In this document: positions 57,245 through 64,000 of the stretch, piece after piece
How the letters are laid out: every line of letters starts with the position of its first letter
Position numbering within the stretch: position 1 is the stretch's first letter
Origin: Onchidella celtica
Taxonomy: Eukaryota > Mollusca > Gastropoda > Systellommatophora > Onchidiidae
Assembly (NCBI GenBank): GCA_963931925.1
Contig: OZ007579.1
Coordinates: 47,247,271 to 47,311,270, forward strand
DNA: 64,000 bases
Direction of reading: 5' to 3'
Made by a program: the position numbers and the translations under genes
Notes under the pieces: generated by a model
What the model was told of the DNA's origin: nothing
What the model saw: the letters and a program-made list of their open reading frames with translations, nothing else
Database searches by the model: none

Positions 57245-59823
57245 TCATGATACTTGTTGTTCACCATATTGTAAATTACTATGAATAATGCTGTTGTGTA
57301 ACAGGCAGGAGGTCGGCCCCATGCTGATCGCCGTCATATGCGCTGGCCATCTCCGGTGATAAAATCTACAGTTGGTAATCAGGGTTAGTGAATTTTATCA
57401 TTGAAAATAAGCGTGACAAAACGTGCTAACTGAGAAATAAGGCATTAAATGTTAGTTTCAGAGAAAAAAAAATATTGTTATCAGTGAAGAGTTATGTTTT
57501 AAGCAGGAAAACTCAACAACTGTGTATTTTTACCACGCGTGGTTTATTTTAAACAGTTTTTCCCTCTCCTGTAAAATTTGCTTAGACCGGATTACCAAGT
57601 TTTATCAGCGGAGCGACAATATACAGGACTGATTTTAGCTCTGCTTTGAATTTCTCAAAGGAAGAAATGTATCTGTCACTGTAAGTCACAAACGGCCACA
57701 CGATAGGAAATAAATTATGAGAAACAGTGAGGGCGGAAGGGAAAGGAACTGACAAGTACTTACATATTGTAGAACTCACCCTTGGAGAGGAAAGTTCCCA
57801 AAGCATCTCTGGCAGACTTCACGCCATAGCCGTGAAGGTCAAGCGTGTATGGAGCCAGACGAACACTCTCTGGGGTGACCACAAGACCACGAGACTGTTG
57901 GTCAAGCGTGTATAGATCTGGATGTAAACTCTCTTGGACGGTCACACCATGACGAGACTGTTTGTTTCGGGACGCCTTCAGTGACAAAGGTCAAATTGTC
58001 TTTTTGGTTTGTGTGTGTGTCAATTTATAAAACTTCATTAACATTTTAAACAACACAGGAAATGAAATGCCACAATTCACTGACATTTCAAAGTTTTGGA
58101 GAGGGAAAGAAAAATTTCACATTCATTTGCCAATTTGTGTTTCCAAACTGAGTAAACAACAATTGACTGTCGGTCAATTCCATCAAGAGATTAGGAGAAG
58201 GAAGGTAAAATGTATCATTTTTGCCTGTGTTATTTAATGAGTCTAAACTTTGAAGATACAGATGTATAATTATTATCTTCTATCATTTAAGGACACGTTA
58301 AATGGAGACTGATAAGCGATGATCCCAGTAGAGGTAAGGTGAAAGTTGGCAAAATAAAGAAAAATGTTGGTTAAAATGGAGCGACCCAAGTTGCCAACGT
58401 GAGGCAGGTTCTCACTGAATCGATTATTGAGCTGGCGCCCTGTTTCACCTAGTGTACATCAGATTGCATCTCGCACGTCGAATGTTTTGTATACAAGGAT
58501 CAATATTGCATCTTGCTGTTTCTTGTAGGATTATCTTACACCACAGGCCCTTTCTGTGCAGGGCTGAGTTCTGCTCGGCTGTCGCAGTTATAGTATTATA
58601 CATCAAATGTGTTACATATTTATATGTTACAGCTGGACGAAGTGGATTTGAGTCCTTACTACGTACAACTAGTTTCTACTCGGCAGTCGTATTCGAGGCA
58701 ATTTACCGTAAGACTCGAATAAATATATGCTGCAGCCACTCGACAAAATTTACAATTCCAACAAACTACAAACAGGCTTTCTGTTTACATTTGCAAGACT
58801 ACATTTCAGGATTTATTTTCTTAATTTATTGATTTTTTTTGGGCCACGGAGCCAATATATTTTTTTCTGCCAATTTTTTTAATAAGCTGTGGCTGATTCC
58901 CGAAGTTACTGTATCCAACTCACCAGTAAAAGGTGTTTGTCATATGCTTAAACTCAGTCCTAAGCCTGAAGTTTCTAACAGTAACATGAAATAAACCAGG
59001 CAAAGAAAACCCAATCTGGCTACCTGATGCAAAGGGTCACTCCGGCTTTGTCCCTGAAATTTGCAAGAAAATAATGCTGTCATCTGGTTAGCCTAGCCAT
59101 GACAGCTGCAACAAGCATTCCCTTCCAAATGGCAAAATATGCCAATGGATATGGCATCATCTTAGATCTCTTTGTCAGAGCTTCCCCACCCCCTCTCCCC
59201 ATCCAAAGCTAAAAGCACACAGCCATGGCAATCTCTCTTCTCTTTCTGCTCACCCATCCCCTACTCCCATTTGATTTATTGAAAGCAAATTAGCAAACCC
59301 AAGTAATCTTAATGCTTAAATGATGAATCGTAACAACCTAGAATGTATAGAATGTCTCTGAAGGTGAAAAAGGAAAATTTTGTCTTAAAGCATTACACAA
59401 TATCTGTAGATAGGTATAAAGAACAAGGACAGTGTGGCGATTCAGCACACAGACATTGTTTATTAATGTGTTTGGAAGTGAGCAAAGACGGTATAAACAT
59501 AAATCATACATGGTTACAATTGTTAGAAAGTAAAGGACTTCAAACCAGTGTATTCACACTCTGTGCTTTTCAAACTAAACATACATAATATCTCTAAGAT
59601 TCATTGGGCTATTGCACAATATGCGAAGAACATTTTTTTTTCTGTATCTAAAATGCGGGTAAAACATTCCATATCACTGAAAGAATGAAGAAGGTATTTT
59701 CTATAAATAGTAACTCACCGGTCGAAATAGAAATTCGCAGCATTTCCAGATCAGGAAAATACACAGAATAACGATGACGATAAACACCAATATTCCTAGA
59801 GCTAGGGCCTCTTCGTCTCGCAT
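57245..59823 (-). CDS. Small single-pass membrane protein gene, at least three exons
   Basis: Exon 1 (59,719-59,823) encodes 35 residues: MRDEEALALG, then a transmembrane helix (ILVFIVIVILCIFLIW) and KCCEFLFRP. It ends CCG|GTGAGT, and an in-frame TAA 14 codons upstream fixes the start. Exon 2 (59,024-59,053, 30 bp) lies between TTTCAG and GTAGCC and reads GQSRSDPLHQ. Exon 3 (57,764-57,975) follows CTGAAG and ends AATAT|GTAAGT. It holds two tandem 22-residue repeats ending PDLYTLDQ and APYTLDL, then SARDALGTFLSKGEFYN. Phases fit throughout (0, 0, 2). A last exon (57,245-57,365 after CTGTAG, stop TGA) keeps phase but is less sure. The family is not recognised. The short N-terminus and the KCC run after the helix suggest a type III protein with a cytosolic tail that may be palmitoylated (inference). 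Confidence 0.55.
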
Positions 59824-60049
59824 TTCTGATATTGACCTCGCAGAAGAAAGATCAGGCTTTCCTTATTCAATGAAGTTTTGATGTCCAGGCACAAACTCAA
59901 ACCAGGAACTAAACTGTGGCAGTTGGAAATACCCGAATTCTGTACCCACCTTCCCACGATTTAATATCGTTGCCAATAGCAAGACACACGACATATAACC
60001 AGTGTGTTGTTCAGCTCCTCAAAACTTAAATGTCCGTTTTTTTCTGGTC

Positions 60050-62019
60050 TGTGTAATTCAGGAAATGGAAAGCATATCTTGGGTCTCTCAGAAGTTAGAT
60101 GGATTGGACAAGGCTCAAGCAAAATAGGAGGCAAAACAATTGTATATACATGGGGGGATCAGGAAAGAGGTATAGGAATTCTACTTGATGAAATAACAAC
60201 AAAGAGCATCAAAGGTTTCTGGAGGGTCTCAGATAGAATCATAGTAGCCACACTAAAAGAGAAACTTTCTGACGTTGGAATAATTCAAGTGTATGCATCA
60301 ACATCTGAGCATGACAATAAAGAAGTAGAGAAATGCTATGAAGATCTGAATCAAGCAATGAAACAACCGAAGTCTCAAGATATAAAAATAGTCATTGGGA
60401 ACTTTTATGTAAAGGTGGGAGACACAAATACCAGACATAGTAGGGTTATGGAGCCTAGGTAATGAAGACAGACGTGGTGAACGTCTCATTGAATGGTGTA
60501 GAGAAAAAGATTTAATGATTTCGAATATCTACCCGAGAAGACGATATGTATATACAGGAAAAAGCCCTGGAGACAAAATTAGAAATCACATAGATTATAT
60601 ACTCATAGAGAAACATTTCAGAAACGCTGTAAAATCATTTAAGTCAATGCCATCAGCAGACTGCGATAGCGATCATGTACCAGTCATGTGGAAGATGCGG
60701 ATAAAATTGAAAAAAAAACTAAAAAAAATCAAAGCACCAACCAAAATTTCAATTAGATCTTTTAAAGACAAATCAAGACATGGAAGAACGTTTCTTTCTT
60801 GGTGTAAGCAATACATTTCAAGCTCTAGAAAACATCACCAAGGCTGAAACACCATGGACAAAGACGACGGATGCAATAAAGGAAGCCATGGAAGAAAATA
60901 TCCCTTAACAGTCCAAGAAAAGGCATAAGACATGGATGACTAAGGACATACTAGAACTAATAGAAGAAAGAAGGAGGTCGAAACCAAACATAAGAGAGTA
61001 CAAAGGTTTAAATAAGGAAATAAAGAGAAAGAGTGACATGGCAAAAGAAACATGGATAAATGAGAAAGGTTAAGAAATACAGTAGAATCATAATAAAAAC
61101 AGCAAATACTTGCATTCTAAAATCAGGGAAGTAAGTGGAAAGAAAGGGTGTTCAGGTACTGGCTGCATAAGATCAAAAGAAGGAGATGTCTTAATGGACA
61201 AGGACGTTGTGTTAAACAGATGGCCAGAATACACAGAGGAGCTTTTTCAAGAAAATAGAAAAGAAAAACATGTAATAAAAGAAAGATATAGATGGACGAC
61301 CAATTTTGAAAGAAAAAGTGAAGGACGCCATTAGGAAAATGAAACATGGGAAAGCCACAGGGCCAGATAACATTCGAAGTAATTGTCGCTCTGGAAGAAT
61401 TAGATATTGAAATGACAACTAAACTCCTAAGCAGCATATATGACAGGGGCAAGATTCCGGAAGATCTAACCAAGTCCTTTTTTATAGCTTTGCCTAAAAC
61501 TACAGGTGCAACACAGACTGAGTTGCATAGAACAATAAGCCTTATGAGGCACTGAACAAACATTTTACTGCGAGTAGTATTGGCAAGAATGAGAAAATAT
61601 TTAAGACCAGAGATATCCTGAACACAATTTCACTTCGTCCCAGACAAAGACACCCGAAATGCTGTATTCACACTATCCATGCCAATGGCAAGATGAAAAG
61701 AAGTACAGAAGGATCTATACCTAGGTTTCATTGTCTATTCAAAAGTTTTCGATAAAGTTAAACAGGAAGAATCATTTAAATTTTTGGAAGAACTAGACAT
61801 ACATGGAAAGGAGTAAAGAATTATTACAAATATCTCTATTGGGACCAGACTGCTGCTGTGCGAATTGAGGGAGAATACAAAAACATCAAAAGAGGAGTCA
61901 GGCAAGGATGCGTCATGTCACCCGATAACTTCAACAGATACAGTGAAACAATCCTTAGAAATATAGAAGAAAGTCTAGGTCCTAAAGTAAATGGAGAAAG
62001 TATTAATAATAGTCGATAT
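60050..62019 (+). pseudogene. RTE-like LINE relic (endonuclease and reverse transcriptase)
   Basis: Fragments in several frames follow the order of an RTE/BovB-type polyprotein. The endonuclease pieces are ILGLSEVRWIGQGSSKIGGK, IKIVIGNFYVKVGD, and IRNHIDYILIEKHFRNAV with PSADCDSDHVPVM. The RT pieces are RKMKHGKATGPDN-like sequence near 61,335, IYDRGKIPEDLTKSFFIALP, ELHRTISLMRH, then GVRQGCVMSP and VNGESINNSRY. Frameshifts occur near 60,460, 60,850, 61,370 and elsewhere, with stops, so it is dead. It ends exactly where the catalytic YADD codons should start, because the Gypsy LTR at 62,020 cuts it. Confidence 0.8.
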
Positions 62020-62257
62020 TGTAAAGTAATATGGTTACCCAGTTGCAGGTCTTGTTGAAGGTCTTGGGGGCTCAATGACACAGGTGTTCACCTGTCAAGT
62101 TCTAGGCTTGGGCTGAACACTGATCTCTCAGCTGAACTCAGCTCTGCACACTTTCATAGTCAGCTGACCATATTATACACGAGGGAAGCTACTCCTAATT
62201 AGTCACACACCATGTCTATTATGTATACAAAGTTATGTCCCATATCATAACACTACA
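62020..62257 (-). mobile_element. Short 3' LTR of the Gypsy element
   Basis: On the minus strand the LTR starts TGTAGTGTTATGATATGG (62,257) and ends GGTAACCATATTACTTTACA (62,020), 238 bp. A purine-rich GTGAGGCGGA sits directly before it and can serve as the polypurine tract. The boundary with the LINE at 62,019/62,020 supports the end. Confidence 0.65.
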
Positions 62258-62367
62258 TCCGCCTCACAAGCATTTTGAATCAGCTACATAATACTACTCA
62301 GTCATACTTCGAAATTCAAAATGCTGAACAAATAAACTGAAAACTATATATACTGTAGAATTCCAAC

Positions 62368-63388
62368 CTACAGATCAAGTCTCTGCGGAGGCCCGACAAG
62401 GCGTCCCGCTCTCGTGACATAATCGGATGAAGGCTGTCCAGAATCCTGTCCATCATCCGATTCCGGTGTATGCATCTGTACTGGGAGTTCCAACTGTCTA
62501 GGTAGAGTAGGAGTATATTTAGGAATGACAATATTCCTCTTGTCTAGATTCTCTCTCCTCAGTCTAAGTTGATGCCGATTTCTCCTCTTGACGCCTCTAT
62601 CTGTCTTCAACAGATAGTATGACCTATCACTATTAAAAATTTAACGACTTGCCAATAACCGTTGCTTCCGAATAAACCGGTGTCTTTATCCAGACGGGCT
62701 GTCCAACAATCAATTCTGTCCAAGGCTTGATCCTGTGACGTCAGTAGAAATCCAGCTTCTGCCTCTGTTTAAACGTGGCACCAATTTCCTTTAGTTTGAA
62801 CCTGTCCATATCTCCCCCCTTTGGGACTAGCTTGCTAGGGAAAACAGGCACTCTTGTCCTTAGCTTTCTCCCCATCAACAACTCGGCCGGGCTTAGTCCC
62901 TGTTGGAGAGGCGTAGACCTGTAATTCAAAAGAGCCAGGTAAGCGTCGTCTGCCTTGCTCAGTAGCATTTTGATAGTTTTAACAGCTCTTTCTGCTTTAC
63001 TGTTACTTTGTGGGTGTAATGGACTTCTTGTGATGTGGCTGAAACTGTAACTTCTTGCAAACTGTTTAAACTCATAGGAAGCGAACTGTGGCCCATTGTC
63101 ACTGACGACGACTTGAGCAATCCCATGTCTCGCGAAGATTGATTTAATCTGTTCAATTACAGCTGAAGAAGTTGTTTCTCTTAACTGACCAATCTCTTGA
63201 ATAATAGTCCACAATCAATAAATACTGATGACCTTTCCAGCCAAACAAATCCATTCCCACCCTTTGTCATTGGTGATCTGGGGTCATGGTAGGTTTAAGT
63301 GGCTCTGGGTTAACTTTTTTCTCCTTCTCGCACAAGGAACACCCCGAGTCTTTCTCTTCTATCTGCTGAGAGATCTTAGGCCACCATA
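62368..63388 (-). pseudogene. Gypsy integrase fragment
   Basis: From high to low coordinates on the minus strand there is a decayed zinc-binding part (VWWPKISQQIEE, CSLCEK, about 63,260-63,385), then a frame break. The integrase core is open at 62,741-63,214: VVVSDNGPQFASYEFKQFA and SNSKAERAVKTIK, with 35 residues between Asp and Glu as in the D,D-35-E core. NYRSTPLQQGLSPAELLMGR follows. After another break the pol C-terminus reads KTDRGVKRRNRHQLRLR (62,368-62,610). The first catalytic Asp lies in the broken part near 63,215. It is not functional. Confidence 0.85.
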
Positions 63389-63389
63389 C

Positions 63390-64000
63390 TTACAGAGTGA
63401 TAGACACTAACGGGAGAAAGAGAGAAGAGGTTTATCGATATAGGACATAGACACATACAGGAGAAATAGAAACCAGCGTTATAGAAGATGGACACGCACA
63501 AAAGAGCTTTATAGATAGAAATAGACAGATGCCGAAGAAAAGGCGAACAGTTTCATGGATAGAGGAGAGATGTGGATGAAGAAGTATGGGAGATACGCTT
63601 TAATATTTTAAAACAATGGTTCTCAACCCTTTTCAGGCAATCACCCCCTCAAGCACTAACTGCTCTGTCATAGCCCCCCCCCCCCGCACCCCCACCCCAA
63701 AATAAAAACATATCAACACCCAACAGATGTATTTGACAAGAACACAGACTATACACAAATAATAGTGTTAACATTTTTGAACCCTATAATGACAAGGATT
63801 ACTCATTATAAAACAGAAAGCATTCTCTGTCAATGCACATATTTATGTTCCTAAAACTCATCTTGAGGTGTTTTTGTTGAAGTCAGTGGCTGCCCTGTCT
63901 TTGCCCCTTTATAGTTCTCCATTCACCCCCCCCCCCTCTCCTTACATTGTTTTCGCCCCCTTGTCGCCCTTTTCCTTCTTCTCGCCCCCACCCCCCATGG
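63390..64000 (+). repeat. Direct repeat copy 2 (continues past window)
   Basis: This is a near-identical copy of 50,967-51,559, beginning CAGAGTGATAGACACTAACG and running to the window end. It includes minisatellite units and the C-tract repeat. Confidence 0.9.

Larger units (their letters stand above)
62020..63388 (-). mobile_element. 5'-truncated Ty3/Gypsy retrotransposon (3' part)
   Basis: On the minus strand this holds a zinc-binding and integrase region, the pol C-terminus, a short spacer and a 3' LTR. The element stops at about 63,388 at the junction with the minisatellite repeat, so its gag, protease and RT are absent. It is inserted in the RTE-like LINE. Confidence 0.8.

Noticed and set aside
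58452..58832. 126-residue ORF in the intron of the membrane-protein gene
   Set aside because: It has no domain, start context or splice support, and lies antisense within the predicted intron.

Overview
This is eukaryotic DNA: AT-rich, gene-poor, full of microsatellites, with GT-AG introns and many dead transposable elements. The element mix (Ty3/Gypsy LTR elements, Helitrons, CR1/L2-like and RTE-like LINEs, tRNA-derived SINEs) and a somatomedin-B protein with a YCALCN motif suggest a lophotrochozoan, most likely a gastropod mollusc. The species cannot be named from sequence alone.

Bases 1 to about 25,850 form one very large, diverged inverted duplication. The left arm (1-12,142) is mirrored by the right arm (14,862-25,852) around a spacer of about 2.7 kb. 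Each arm carries a broken copy of the same secreted or membrane-anchored somatomedin-B-type gene (minus strand 2,360-4,563; plus strand 19,963-22,188). Arm-specific insertions date events relative to the duplication. A SINE is in both arms, so it came before. A 5'-truncated LINE (left only) and a solo LTR with a 5-bp target duplication (right only) came after.

From 25.9 to 35.5 kb there is a decayed, intron-containing copy of a DUF7869-like, transposase-like gene (29.5-31.3 kb). Just after it lies an LTR retrotransposon fragment: a 1.2-kb 5' LTR, a tRNA-Pro primer site and a long open gag-protease frame, but no pol and no 3' LTR. From 37.0 to 40.9 kb there is a Helitron with recognisable ends, whose Rep-helicase gene has lost its middle.

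From 43.0 to 51.6 kb there are two more solo LTRs, each with a matching target duplication, and a terminal-inverted-repeat MITE inside a minisatellite. Most notably there is a 3.9-kb element with about 35-bp terminal inverted repeats at 44,311-48,196. It encloses a second, nearly intact, spliced DUF7869-like gene. This makes that family look like the gene of a cut-and-paste DNA transposon.

From 51.6 to 57.2 kb there are only satellites and microsatellites. At 57.2-59.8 kb, minus-strand exons with matching splice sites and phases indicate a small single-pass membrane protein gene, probably a true host gene. The window ends with an RTE-like LINE relic (60.0-62.0 kb) interrupted just before its catalytic YADD codons by a 5'-truncated Gypsy element (62.0-63.4 kb). 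Beyond that is a second copy of a segment also found at 51 kb.
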